38,618 nt of DNA from a virus, in the IMG/VR virus record IMGVR_UViG_3300044568_001772, positions 1 to 38,618 of that record, one strand, 5' to 3'. The notes under the pieces are model-generated. The model saw nothing but the letters and a program-made list of their open reading frames with translations. It ran no database searches and was not told the origin of the DNA. Both the position numbers and the translations under genes were made by a program. This document shows positions 31,181 through 38,424 of the stretch, one piece after another (positions within the stretch are counted from its first letter, which is position 1; the number at the start of each line of letters is the position of its first letter).

Positions 31181-31331
31181 TGACGGACTCCAATGGTATT
31201 CGCTGTTGCCGTTTACTTTTACAAGTGTGCATTGGCACACCGTTCAACGGTACATGGGTTACTAATGTTGTCCGACATAGGGGACACCACCAGTTTACCA
31301 AATGGACATCAGAAAGGTTCTTCGTCATCAT
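31146..31331 (-). CDS. Possible small zinc-ribbon protein
   Basis: A 61-aa frame overlapping the SSB end and the nuclease start. WWCPLCRTTLVTHVPLNGVP and MHTCKS give a CxxC ... HxC metal-site pattern. No clear ribosome-binding site is present, and the start is uncertain among two ATGs and a TTG. It is retained because of the Cys pattern and because it bridges the gap between two genes. Confidence 0.4.
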   Translation of the reverse strand: MMTKNLSDVHLVNWWCPLCRTTLVTHVPLNGVPMHTCKSKRQQRIPLESVNEQAKAKRDSV

Positions 31332-31692
31332 CAATTACATCTGCATGCAGGGCTTTTGCGGCACGAGCAGTGGGGTCACTAGCACCCCAACGTAACGATA
31401 CAGCTACTTCGTCAGCGATAACTTCGACACGCTTGCCTTTTGTTCCGTCTTTCTTTTCAAAGTTTTCAATCTGCAAACGACCAATAACAATTACACGAAC
31501 ACCTTTACCAATTTTGTCGGCAACACTTTCTGCCTGTTCACCAAATACCACGATGTCATGCCAAGTTGTTTTCTTGTTGTCGTCTTTACCAGAAGTGTCA
31601 GCGACACTGAATTTGAGGATCGCTAAATTAGCCGGCGTGTATTTCAGTTCGGGGTCTCGCCCTACGTTCCCTGCGATAGTGATGTTGTTCAT
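31309..31692 (-). CDS. ssb: Single-stranded DNA-binding protein
   Basis: A 127-aa OB-fold SSB: MNNITIAGNVGRDPELKYTP, FSVADTSGKDDNKKTTWHDI, VVFGEQAESVADKIGKGVRV and VIGRLQIENFEKKDG are standard family segments. It ends with an acidic tip, DDDEEPF, which in bacterial SSBs recruits partner proteins. The start overlaps the annealing-protein stop as ATGA, the usual pairing of recombinase and SSB in phages. Confidence 0.92.
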   Translation of the reverse strand: MNNITIAGNVGRDPELKYTPANLAILKFSVADTSGKDDNKKTTWHDIVVFGEQAESVADKIGKGVRVIVIGRLQIENFEKKDGTKGKRVEVIADEVAVSLRWGASDPTARAAKALHADVIDDDEEPF

Positions 31693-32333
31693 TTGTTTTG
31701 GCTCATTTCTTTGAAGGCGGCACGAAGTTTGTTCATGTCGTCGTTGGTTACATTGGATAAATTAACGCCAGCGTGATCGGCTACTTTGTCGTGATCGAGG
31801 TTTGCATCAGCGCATGCTTTAATGAACTTGCCGATGATCTCAGGATCAACAGGGATCGTTGATGTTACTTCAACGTTCGCTACTGGTTTTGGTGCTGGCT
31901 TGCGGGCAGGAATACTTTTTTGTGGTGCTGGTGCGTGACCGCCCAGGTCTTCCCATTCGTTCTTAGTCCACAAAGACAAGCTGATACCGAATCGCATAGC
32001 GGCGTTACGCAAGAAGTCACCGACAAGTTCTTTGTCGAGTTCTTGTTTGTCGGCACGAACGCTACCAACACCCAACATTTTCTTACCATAAATGGTGAGG
32101 TATCCCCACATGGTAGCCATACCGTTTTCGACATGAATCGCTGGTCGACCGTTGTCCCATCCGCATGGTTCGTATGACCACAGTGGATCAATCTCAATGA
32201 GGATACGGGTGATGTCTGCGTGACCAACAAAATCTAATTGCATACCACCTTTAGGCAGTTTGCCAACAATCTTCGGGTCTGGGACTGCGTAGTTAGATAA
32301 AATATCTTCTAATAATTCTTTTTTGTTTTCCAT
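31689..32333 (-). CDS. Rad52/ERF-like single-strand annealing protein
   Basis: A 214-aa protein. VGHADITRILIEIDPLWSYE, TMWGYLTIYGKKMLGVGSVR, LVGDFLRNAAMRFGISLSLW and KNEWEDLGG follow the pattern of phage Rad52-type/ERF annealing proteins (aromatic core, then R-F-G-x-x-L-x-L-W). An Ala/Pro/Lys linker and a small helical C-terminus follow. With SSB directly after and the YqaJ exonuclease upstream it completes an exonuclease-annealase pair. The subfamily is uncertain. Confidence 0.7.
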   Translation of the reverse strand: MENKKELLEDILSNYAVPDPKIVGKLPKGGMQLDFVGHADITRILIEIDPLWSYEPCGWDNGRPAIHVENGMATMWGYLTIYGKKMLGVGSVRADKQELDKELVGDFLRNAAMRFGISLSLWTKNEWEDLGGHAPAPQKSIPARKPAPKPVANVEVTSTIPVDPEIIGKFIKACADANLDHDKVADHAGVNLSNVTNDDMNKLRAAFKEMSQNK

Positions 32334-32350
32334 TATTTCTCTCCTTTTGG

Positions 32351-32965
32351 TTAATTTAACACAGGTTGTGTACTTTTAAATAACATCTTAATAAGTTTGG
32401 GCGTATTTACATCAGGCCCAAACTTAATATACGTACCGTCAACACTATCAACTCCCCACATGAAAGCTAACTTCATGCGTTTGGTGCTGTTAACTCTACC
32501 CATATGAACGTGTTTATTTCTGTCTTTTGCTTCACCAGTTATACGACGGGCTGTTTCTGACAATTTGTATTGTGTTGTTCCACCGATGAACACGCAATCT
32601 AATTCATCCCAAGGGATCGAACCACCGTTTTCTCCGTCTTGTAAAACATAAGTTGCTTTATGCCCCATGTTTTTTACATGACCGGAATGGATATCCCACA
32701 GTAATCGAGTTTGCAAAGCATCTCCTACGACATCAGGGACTACGGTAAACAATGGTTTTGAAGGCCATTTGTCTAACCATTTTTTCCATTTGGTTTCATT
32801 CCAGTTAGATGAGTAGCAACCGTTGTCTGCGGCTGCTACCCAATCTGGGTCACCCAATGTGTATTGTCCATGAGGTGTTGGTGTAGCCATGAAACCGATC
32901 CCTGCGTTTTGAAGCATTTGTTTTAAGTGTGGTTCTTTAGGAAGTGCGCCGCTGAGATAAATCAC
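32351..32965 (-). CDS. DpdA-like 7-deazaguanine DNA transglycosylase
   Basis: A 204-aa TGT-superfamily protein. AAADNGCYSS (Asp47) corresponds to the substrate-binding D-S/T-G-G region of tRNA-guanine transglycosylases and VVPDVVGDA (Asp78, Asp82) to a catalytic acidic strand. CVFIGGTTQYKLS, HVHMGRVNS and DSVDGT are signatures of the phage branch. It is half the length of tRNA TGTs and lacks their zinc-binding region, as expected for phage DpdA enzymes that swap guanine for preQ0-type bases in DNA. It starts at GTG, overlapping the transporter gene by 29 bases. Acting on tRNA instead is the alternative. Confidence 0.72.
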   Translation of the reverse strand: MIYLSGALPKEPHLKQMLQNAGIGFMATPTPHGQYTLGDPDWVAAADNGCYSSNWNETKWKKWLDKWPSKPLFTVVPDVVGDALQTRLLWDIHSGHVKNMGHKATYVLQDGENGGSIPWDELDCVFIGGTTQYKLSETARRITGEAKDRNKHVHMGRVNSTKRMKLAFMWGVDSVDGTYIKFGPDVNTPKLIKMLFKSTQPVLN

Positions 32966-33470
32966 GGTTGTAAATCCAAATCAGTAGTCCAGCCAACAAG
33001 CTGACATATGCTTTGCCGATTACTTGTCCTTGCCAAAACATCGTTGACCCGAAAGCAATCTGGAGGAATAGTAAGGAATCGACTACGCCACCAATGATTC
33101 CTGATACAACTACTGCGGTCACAATCCGCTTTTTATGTAGTGGTGTGTAGACACAGAAGTCAACTAGTTCTCCGATTGCAAATGCGATAACTGAAGCTGT
33201 CGCAATATTTTTATCTGCAAGCAAATAGGAAATTAGTGATCCTAAACCGATGGCGATTAAAGCAATCTTTCGCCCTGAGACACGTTGAATAATGTCTCGT
33301 GCAAATAAAGCGAAACCGATTAGTAAGACTCCTGATGGTGCGGAGTATCCGAAACCGACAGGTATTGTGTGTGGGCCATCTGGAAAACTTTGAGTTCCAA
33401 TATTAGAAATCATCCAGTTGGCTGCCGGTATTGATAAACAATAAACTGCAAACGCTAAAATCTTTTTCAT
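32937..33470 (-). CDS. VUT/YhhQ-family queuosine-precursor transporter
   Basis: A 177-aa integral membrane protein with about six hydrophobic helices. Family marks are ANWMISN near the N-terminus, IPVGFGYSAPSGVLLIGFAL, FARDIIQR, GELVDFCVYTPL and VVDSLLFLQIAFG, matching YhhQ-type importers of 7-cyano-7-deazaguanine. The ATG at 33470 (TAATG overlap) has AAAGGAG upstream. It overlaps the DpdA-like gene, so the phage may import or boost uptake of the base that DpdA inserts into DNA. Confidence 0.8.
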   Translation of the reverse strand: MKKILAFAVYCLSIPAANWMISNIGTQSFPDGPHTIPVGFGYSAPSGVLLIGFALFARDIIQRVSGRKIALIAIGLGSLISYLLADKNIATASVIAFAIGELVDFCVYTPLHKKRIVTAVVVSGIIGGVVDSLLFLQIAFGSTMFWQGQVIGKAYVSLLAGLLIWIYNRDLSQRRTS

Positions 33471-34438
33471 TATTTTTCTCCTTTGAATCGCATTACTCTG
33501 TATTGGCTTGTTTTCTGGTATTGATGGAACAACTCTGGCTTCTCCGAGGCGAGCAACTTGCTGTCGAAGGAGGTCTTGGATTGGGGTTTCCACGAAACTA
33601 CCTGCTTTCCGTTTACGACACCATACTGGTTGTCTTTTAATAGTAAACCGATGGTTGCTTTCAACTCATCTTCTTCAACACCCAACAACTTCTTTTGTTG
33701 CTGGACTTCACTTAACCGTGTGAACACTTCAGCGTACTCAGTGAGATCGGCTGTCTCACTACTGGAGTCCACATATGCGGCTGACACTTCTTCGTATGTT
33801 GCAGGCCATTCGGCAGGGATACTACCGAGTTTGATCCACCACACAAACTCTGTGACAGCACCAATGTGCAACAATTTTTCTTCCATAGTGACCGGTTGAC
33901 GGTGAACATGTAGGTCGAGGGTACTGTCAAAGATACCCCAAATGATTTCGTCTACGTTGGCACAGATAGCTTGATGTACACCCTGCCAGTACCAGTAGCG
34001 AGGCAGTACGCCATCCCATTCACGGTTGTAGGTTTTGATTTCGGCAACAACTTTAGGTAGATCAAACGCTGACCCGAAACCTTTGAGGTATGACTCTTTG
34101 TCTACACCATCAAGGGTCGCAACCATTGGGCTACCAGAGTTCTCAATCGCATACATGACTGACGGTTCGATCAGTTCAATACCGATCTCGTCACCGAGCC
34201 ATTCAAGAAGTGTGGCTTCCAAACGGTTGCCTCGTTCCATAGCACGATTCGTTTCAGTAACAACAGGCTCATCAACCATCTTCGCTACAGCCAAACCGTA
34301 CTTACTGATGAACCGATGTTCACCGTGTACAGCAGCAGCTTCCGATGCTGAGATACGAGGGTTACCTTCCTCGTCACGATGTCTGGCTTTAAGCCATTCC
34401 ATCGAACCGTGGGGTGGTTTAATAAAAGTTGATGACAT
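33470..34438 (-). CDS. YqaJ-like recombination exonuclease
   Basis: A 322-aa member of the YqaJ/lambda-exonuclease PD-(D/E)xK group. Segments visible are GSMEWLKARH, RISASEAAAVHG, ERGNRLE (Glu74), MVATLDGVD (Asp110), VAEIKTYNRE (Glu133-x-Lys135) and YWYWQGVHQAI. The C-terminal third is a coiled helix plus strands. It degrades one DNA strand to load the annealing protein encoded two genes later. A promoter precedes it, and the GAGAGAGAGAGATT leader precedes its ATG. It heads the exonuclease-transporter-DpdA-annealase-SSB operon. Confidence 0.85.
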   Translation of the reverse strand: MSSTFIKPPHGSMEWLKARHRDEEGNPRISASEAAAVHGEHRFISKYGLAVAKMVDEPVVTETNRAMERGNRLEATLLEWLGDEIGIELIEPSVMYAIENSGSPMVATLDGVDKESYLKGFGSAFDLPKVVAEIKTYNREWDGVLPRYWYWQGVHQAICANVDEIIWGIFDSTLDLHVHRQPVTMEEKLLHIGAVTEFVWWIKLGSIPAEWPATYEEVSAAYVDSSSETADLTEYAEVFTRLSEVQQQKKLLGVEEDELKATIGLLLKDNQYGVVNGKQVVSWKPQSKTSFDSKLLASEKPELFHQYQKTSQYRVMRFKGEK

Positions 34439-34469
34439 AATCTCTCTCTCTCTCTTGTTTGTTTATTTT

Positions 34470-34498
34470 ACTTTACTATAGGGGTGTATGGAAGTCAA
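34470..34498 (-). promoter_or_regulatory. Promoter of the exonuclease-DpdA operon
   Basis: TTGACT (34498-34493), exactly 17 bases, then TAAAGT (34475-34470) on the minus strand, ending 31 bases before the exonuclease ATG. It overlaps the end of the upstream gene. Confidence 0.6.
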
Positions 34499-34863
34499 TC
34501 CAATTCTTGATTCCAATTCACTGGCATATGGATAGCTAGCGAGTACACGTTAACAATGTTCTCCCACGGGATGTGGTTGATATCACCAACGACTTCAGGT
34601 TCTTCAGCATCATTCATAACAGTACCGACAAGAGTCATATAACCAGGCTTGCACCTCGGCCATACCCAGCCGACAGTGATCGGCATAACAACCTCAGGTT
34701 CGTACCCGTCAGTCAAAGTCCACGATGCGTCACCACCGGAATGAGCGTCACGCCACTGCACAACAACCATCGGCCAAGTGGGATCGTCTTCATCGTAAAC
34801 TTCACTCATCGGGTTCTTCGGTGGGAACGCCGACCGATCCGCACTCTGAGCATCGTCTTCCAT
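34495..34863 (-). CDS. Unknown acidic protein
   Basis: A 122-aa protein from the ATG at 34863, chosen because GGAG lies 8 bases upstream (an ATG seven codons earlier lacks one). An acidic disordered N-terminus precedes a beta-rich Trp-containing body (PMVVVQWRDAHSGGDASWTL, ITVGWVWPRCKPGYMTLVGT). The SH3-like strand pattern is suggestive only. No family was recognised. Confidence 0.6.
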   Translation of the reverse strand: MEDDAQSADRSAFPPKNPMSEVYDEDDPTWPMVVVQWRDAHSGGDASWTLTDGYEPEVVMPITVGWVWPRCKPGYMTLVGTVMNDAEEPEVVGDINHIPWENIVNVYSLAIHMPVNWNQELD

Positions 34864-34911
34864 CCCGTTGTCTCCAATACTCATCGCATTTTTCGCAGTA
34901 CAGATATTCTG

Positions 34912-36060
34912 TCACACATACAGTTTACCTCGCCACCACGCCCTGCCGCTATGGATTGGGATTTGCTCATACCAGAATTCCCCGTCACCAAGCTGATATG
35001 TGACCACGGCTAACCCTTGTTGCCAGTCCTCGACTATGGGCAGTGGGCGACCGTCAAGGTCTATGCCACCCTTTGTCGAAGGAACTGCACCATCTGTCTT
35101 AGCGAGTGTACCTGGTGAAGCTGCAAGGATGGTTTTTGCGCCATCGTAATCTTCACGTGACCGTTCTGCCCATTCACGCCTGTGGATGTGTCCGAATACC
35201 ACGCTGGTTTTTGATGTTGCAAGGTACTTATGGGCCGTGGAGCTTCCGCTTGCCACTTTGTCTCCGTGGATGACCCTGATACGTTCGTTGATCCAGTACG
35301 ACGAGGCGGGGTAGCCAGCCAAATACCTAATCCGATACTCATCGAAACGACACAGATGAGGGACACTGAGAATAGGCCAACTATCCGGTGTGTTACCTCT
35401 GCGTAAACCGAACGCTGCTTTGGCGTTGTCAAGGACATAGTTGGGTAGCCTTTCTTCGTGGTTTCCTGCGAGCCATACGATATCTGCGTTGGGGGCGGCT
35501 GCCCGTAGTTCGGCAGAGAACTTGGTCGCTCGATCAATAGATGCTTGGGTTGTTTGGGCGAACGCAGGGGACAGACGGTACTTGCCGAATTCGGGGAAGT
35601 CCATGTTGTCGCCTACGAGGATTACTTTTTCAGGGTTACTTGTAGCCACAATATTGAGAGCGATAGTTAACGCTGTCTCGTCGTGGGTAGATACAAGATC
35701 GCCGTTGCTGTCACGGTAGTAACCGAACTGGATGTCGGGCAGGATCACTGCTGTCTCATATCCGTCAGGTTTCGTTATCGGTTTCGGTAACACCATTTTG
35801 ACATTGGCTGGTTTACCAGGGTTAATAACAGGCCATTGTGGGCCTGTCTCCCATGCCGGCGAGAACTGAATACCCATGAGGTCATGGATTTCTGCTTCGC
35901 CTTCATCGTTTTTGGTGAGCGATTGGTAGATGGATACTCGACCGATCTGCCCTACTTCTTCGACGTTGATGCCTTGCCGTTCAAGTAGGTCTGCGATTTT
36001 GCCGAGGACTTCTTTGCGGTTGGCGGGTGGGCCTGCTGCTAGTTCTTCACTTAATGCCAC
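34912..36060 (-). CDS. Calcineurin-like metallophosphoesterase
   Basis: A 382-aa protein. Metal-binding motifs run in order: ILPDIQFG (D-x-Q in place of D-x-H), VGDNMDFPE (GDxxD), AGNHEERL (GNHE), RVIHGDKV and FGHIHRREW (GHxH). The N-terminal ~90 residues are a helical domain with VLGKIADLLERQGINVEEVG. A GTG at 36060 with AAGGGAAG upstream is the likely start, overlapping the previous gene by 14 bases. Relatives act on DNA ends or cyclic/phosphodiester substrates; the substrate here is unknown. Confidence 0.8.
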   Translation of the reverse strand: MALSEELAAGPPANRKEVLGKIADLLERQGINVEEVGQIGRVSIYQSLTKNDEGEAEIHDLMGIQFSPAWETGPQWPVINPGKPANVKMVLPKPITKPDGYETAVILPDIQFGYYRDSNGDLVSTHDETALTIALNIVATSNPEKVILVGDNMDFPEFGKYRLSPAFAQTTQASIDRATKFSAELRAAAPNADIVWLAGNHEERLPNYVLDNAKAAFGLRRGNTPDSWPILSVPHLCRFDEYRIRYLAGYPASSYWINERIRVIHGDKVASGSSTAHKYLATSKTSVVFGHIHRREWAERSREDYDGAKTILAASPGTLAKTDGAVPSTKGGIDLDGRPLPIVEDWQQGLAVVTYQLGDGEFWYEQIPIHSGRAWWRGKLYV

Positions 36061-36325
36061 AAGAACACTTCCCTTCCAAATGCTTTCGTAAAGCAATCTT
36101 GCCTAAAGTGTGACCGTTTTCTGCTAACACTTTCCGTAACCATACACTAGTCCACGGGTATACACCGGACTTTTTGTCGGCTTCTGATCCTTCTTTAACT
36201 TTGCCGATAGCTACCACTAGGGCTTGGCGTTCAACTTTGTCTAACTCATCAAGAAGAAATTGGACTTTGCAATCAAAATATTTAGGGTTGTTTGGCTGCT
36301 TGTATAACTGTTCTGCGAGACTCAT
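36047..36325 (-). CDS. HTH-type DNA-binding protein
   Basis: A 92-aa protein. VQFLLDELDKVERQALVVAI is followed by WTSVWLRKVLAENGHTLGKI and LRKHLEGKCSCG, the L...G......RH..G.C.C ending that I associate with small HTH proteins in actinophages. GGAGG precedes the ATG. It is a probable regulator, or a small-terminase-like binder given that no separate TerS was found. Confidence 0.6.
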   Translation of the reverse strand: MSLAEQLYKQPNNPKYFDCKVQFLLDELDKVERQALVVAIGKVKEGSEADKKSGVYPWTSVWLRKVLAENGHTLGKIALRKHLEGKCSCGIK

Positions 36326-36449
36326 GTTCCTCCAGTTTGTCTATGATGAAACCAAGACGGTCGCCATCATCTCTCCCTTTAGGTATCACTCTAGTTAAGT
36401 AATACCTGATTTCAGGGTACAGTTGACTAAGTTCGGTACACAATGTCAA
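36282..36449 (-). CDS. Unknown small protein, start uncertain
   Basis: A frame of 55 aa from a TTG at 36449 with TAGGAG upstream (up to 75 aa from an ATG at 36509). ELSQLYPEIRYYLTRVIPKG and GDRLGFIIDKLEEHE look protein-like and amphipathic. It overlaps the HTH gene start by 44 bases. A hairpin plus T-run lies just upstream of the TTG, favouring the shorter start. Confidence 0.45.
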   Translation of the reverse strand: MTLCTELSQLYPEIRYYLTRVIPKGRDDGDRLGFIIDKLEEHESRRTVIQAAKQP

Positions 36450-36460
36450 GCATCTCCTAT

Positions 36461-36477
36461 AAAAAAGCCTGTGGGCT
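36461..36477 (-). terminator. Weak intrinsic terminator
   Basis: On the minus strand AGCC-caca-GGCT is followed by TTTTTT, just after the end of the small membrane-protein gene at 36487. The stem is only 4 bp, so read-through is likely. It marks the boundary between lysis and DNA-metabolism blocks. Confidence 0.4.
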
Positions 36478-36486
36478 GGTTGTTTG

Positions 36487-36687
36487 TTATTCTTCAGACT
36501 GGTGAGCATGCCAGTCTATATGCTTGTCTAGTCGCCGGCGCACAGTTTTCATGTCGTCACGAACTTCGGTCAACAGTTTGATTGATTGACCGTGTTGCTC
36601 AGTGTTTCGTTTATCGAAACGGGATAAGAACCACATGACAGGCCCGCCGATGAGGGCGACCGCAATGGGGACTAATACTAACTCCAC
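36487..36687 (-). CDS. Single-TM coiled-coil protein (holin-like)
   Basis: A 66-aa protein starting at GTG. It has an N-terminal transmembrane helix (MELVLVPIAVALIGGPVMWF) and then a charged coiled-coil-prone tail (IKLLTEVRDDMKTVRRRLDK). The layout is that of small phage holins or antiholins. It is third in a run of small membrane proteins downstream of the M15 peptidase, the expected lysis context. Confidence 0.6.
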   Translation of the reverse strand: MELVLVPIAVALIGGPVMWFLSRFDKRNTEQHGQSIKLLTEVRDDMKTVRRRLDKHIDWHAHQSEE

Positions 36688-36690
36688 GAC

Positions 36691-36972
36691 TCACTCGTCG
36701 TCGTTATTAGATTTGTTTGAGAGAGCAGCTCCAGCGGCGAGACCCGTGAGTGCGCCTGTAATGCCAGCGGTCAACGGACTTAATATCTCGAACATTTTAA
36801 TATCCGCTTCGGCCATCTTGTCAGGCTGGTAAACAAAAATAAGCGAGTACAAGAGTCCACCTACGATGAACGCTAAAACTCCTGCGAGTGTGAGAACAAG
36901 TAACGCACGTACTCGTGCTGCGATCTCATCTGGCGATAGTCGTTTGCGGGGGTTCTTGGTTTCTTGGGTCAT
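36691..36972 (-). CDS. Two-TM membrane protein (holin-like)
   Basis: A 93-aa protein with a basic cytoplasmic N-terminus, TM1 (VLTLAGVLAFIVGGLLYSLI), a loop, TM2 (SPLTAGITGALTGLAAGAAL) and an acidic end, SNNDDE. The two-helix topology and the charged tails suit a class II holin. AGGA lies 9 bases before the ATG. Its N-terminus overlaps the small lipoprotein gene by 47 bases in another frame. Confidence 0.65.
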   Translation of the reverse strand: MTQETKNPRKRLSPDEIAARVRALLVLTLAGVLAFIVGGLLYSLIFVYQPDKMAEADIKMFEILSPLTAGITGALTGLAAGAALSNKSNNDDE

Positions 36973-37069
36973 CAGCGGGATTCCTATAGCGATCAGAACA
37001 TGCGGTTAAAAGAGAAGCTAACAGCACACAGCCTACGATGGCTAGGTTAAGTCGGCTACGGGTAATCAT
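36926..37069 (-). CDS. 47-aa lipoprotein overlapping the holin-like gene
   Basis: MITRSRLNLAIVGCVLLASL continues LTACSDRYRNPADDPRNQEP and a short Pro/Gln tail. LLTAC is a clear lipobox with Cys24, so the mature peptide would be a ~24-residue lipoprotein. It overlaps the next gene by 47 bases. Its size, lipobox, proline content and nested position recall Rz1-type outer spanins, unexpected for a Gram-positive-type host. Immunity or superinfection exclusion is an alternative. The ribosome-binding site is weak. Confidence 0.55.
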   Translation of the reverse strand: MITRSRLNLAIVGCVLLASLLTACSDRYRNPADDPRNQEPPQTTIAR

Positions 37070-37090
37070 ACACCAATTTTAGCAGGTTTG

Positions 37091-37246
37091 TTACTTGTCT
37101 ATCATGCTCGCACTAATAAACAGGGCGAGGCTTACGGCACTGGCGATGAGGCCGATGGTTTGGGTTTTCCCTGACAGGGTGATGATGACTAGCACGAGTC
37201 CTGATGCCATTACGCCTGCTTCAAAGAGGGTTTTCCATAGTTTCAT
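37091..37246 (-). CDS. 51-aa two-TM membrane protein
   Basis: MKLWKTLFEAGVMASGLVLV with a second hydrophobic segment, TIGLIASAVSLALFISASMI, and a terminal DK. The ATG overlaps the stop of the mucin-like gene as ATGA. It is another small membrane protein of the lysis/surface cluster and a holin or antiholin candidate. Confidence 0.6.
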   Translation of the reverse strand: MKLWKTLFEAGVMASGLVLVIITLSGKTQTIGLIASAVSLALFISASMIDK

Positions 37247-38424
37247 TTTGTCTGCTTTCTGTTTGCTACGGGGATTGTTGCTCCTAAAGCGGCGGTTGCT
37301 GCGGTGACTGTGCGTCGGGTTGATACGGATACGTTTGATCCGAGGGGGACATAGGTGTCGAATGTCCCGTCAAAGACGTTGATTTCTTCCTCAAAAGCTT
37401 CTCGTACTTCGGGGGGTGCGTCTTGGACTGCGGACACTATTTCGGCGGCTTGTTCTGGGGTGAGTTCGTCGACGATGATGGCATCAAAGATTTCGGTTGC
37501 TTCGTCTGCTGTGACGGTAGCAAGAACTTGTGGGTCGGTAGCATAGGCGACCGCTATTTCGGGTTCTACGGCTTCCCCTTCTACAATCGGGGGTAATGTC
37601 GTAGTTGTGGTTTCGGGGCTGTCAGGGGCGGTCTGAGGGGGTTCTGAGGCGATTTCTGTAGGCTGCGAGGTAGGCGGGATGGTAGTCGTCGCTGTCGTAG
37701 TAGGCGGCGAGGTTGTCGTCAACGGAGTCGGAAAAAAGGGACTCAAAGAAGTGGTAGGAACTAATGAAGTTTGGGGGGTTTCCAGCACCGATGTAGAAGT
37801 CGTCGGTGCTTCCGTGACAGGGACAGTCGTTGTTGGGACAGTGGTAGTAGTTGTCGTCGGCAGGATCGTGGATGTTGTAGGCAGTTCCCATGTTGTTGTG
37901 GTCTCCGGTATCGTCGAGGTGGTGGAGGATGTGGTTGACGGTGGTTCGCCAGGCAACAGCGTTGTGGTAGGCAATTCGGGCTGGGTCGTCGTCGAAGATA
38001 CTTCGGGTGGTAGCGATGTTGTCACCTCAGTTGTAGTCGTCGGGTCGGTTTGTAACCCGTTGTAATACAGTTCGTACTGGATATTCCATTCGCCACCTCC
38101 CCGCCATACGTCAGGTTCGTAGCAACAAGTAGATGCCCGTAAACGGTATCGGCCTGCGGGTACTTCTATCTCGATCCGTGATTGTAACCCAATGAAGTCG
38201 TCATTGGTGATCAATAACACCCCGTCTTCTGTGTATAACCAGAGTTGGGGGTCTGACGGGAATGTATCAGATTGATATGTTATTGCCACGAACAGGGTTG
38301 GTTCGGAGTAATCAAACCAAAAGTCTGTGGGTTGGGTGACACGGATTGTTGATTCAGCCGAAGCGGGTGTAACAAAAGCTAGGGCTGATACAAATACGAG
38401 GGTGATGCGAAGTATGTATCTCAA
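37243..38424 (-). CDS. Secreted mucin-like Thr/Pro-rich protein
   Basis: A 393-aa protein from a TTG start in a TTGA overlap with the peptidase stop. The signal peptide RYILRITLVFVSALAFVTPA-SA begins immediately. Residues ~25-130 form a beta domain ending with a Cys-Cys pair (RASTCCYEPDVW). Residues ~131-280 are almost purely Thr, Pro and Ser (TTTTEVTT, TTTTTTVPTTTVP). The C-terminal domain has DELTPEQAAEIVSAVQDAPP and YVPLGSNVSVSTRR, a style found in actinobacterial surface proteins. It would be exported by the infected cell or sit on virions; a glycosylated stalk is likely. Confidence 0.7.
   Translation of the reverse strand: MRYILRITLVFVSALAFVTPASAESTIRVTQPTDFWFDYSEPTLFVAITYQSDTFPSDPQLWLYTEDGVLLITNDDFIGLQSRIEIEVPAGRYRLRASTCCYEPDVWRGGGEWNIQYELYYNGLQTDPTTTTEVTTSLPPEVSSTTTQPELPTTTLLPGEPPSTTSSTTSTIPETTTTWELPTTSTILPTTTTTTVPTTTVPVTEAPTTSTSVLETPQTSLVPTTSLSPFFPTPLTTTSPPTTTATTTIPPTSQPTEIASEPPQTAPDSPETTTTTLPPIVEGEAVEPEIAVAYATDPQVLATVTADEATEIFDAIIVDELTPEQAAEIVSAVQDAPPEVREAFEEEINVFDGTFDTYVPLGSNVSVSTRRTVTAATAALGATIPVANRKQTK

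Noticed and set aside
35061-35537. 158-codon leftward ORF inside the phosphoesterase gene
   Set aside because: It is a shadow frame of a gene with all five metallophosphoesterase motifs intact.
37679-38065. Val/Gly-rich ORF on the + strand
   Set aside because: It is the antisense of the Thr/Pro-rich codons of the mucin-like gene; long open antisense frames are expected opposite ACN/CCN repeats.
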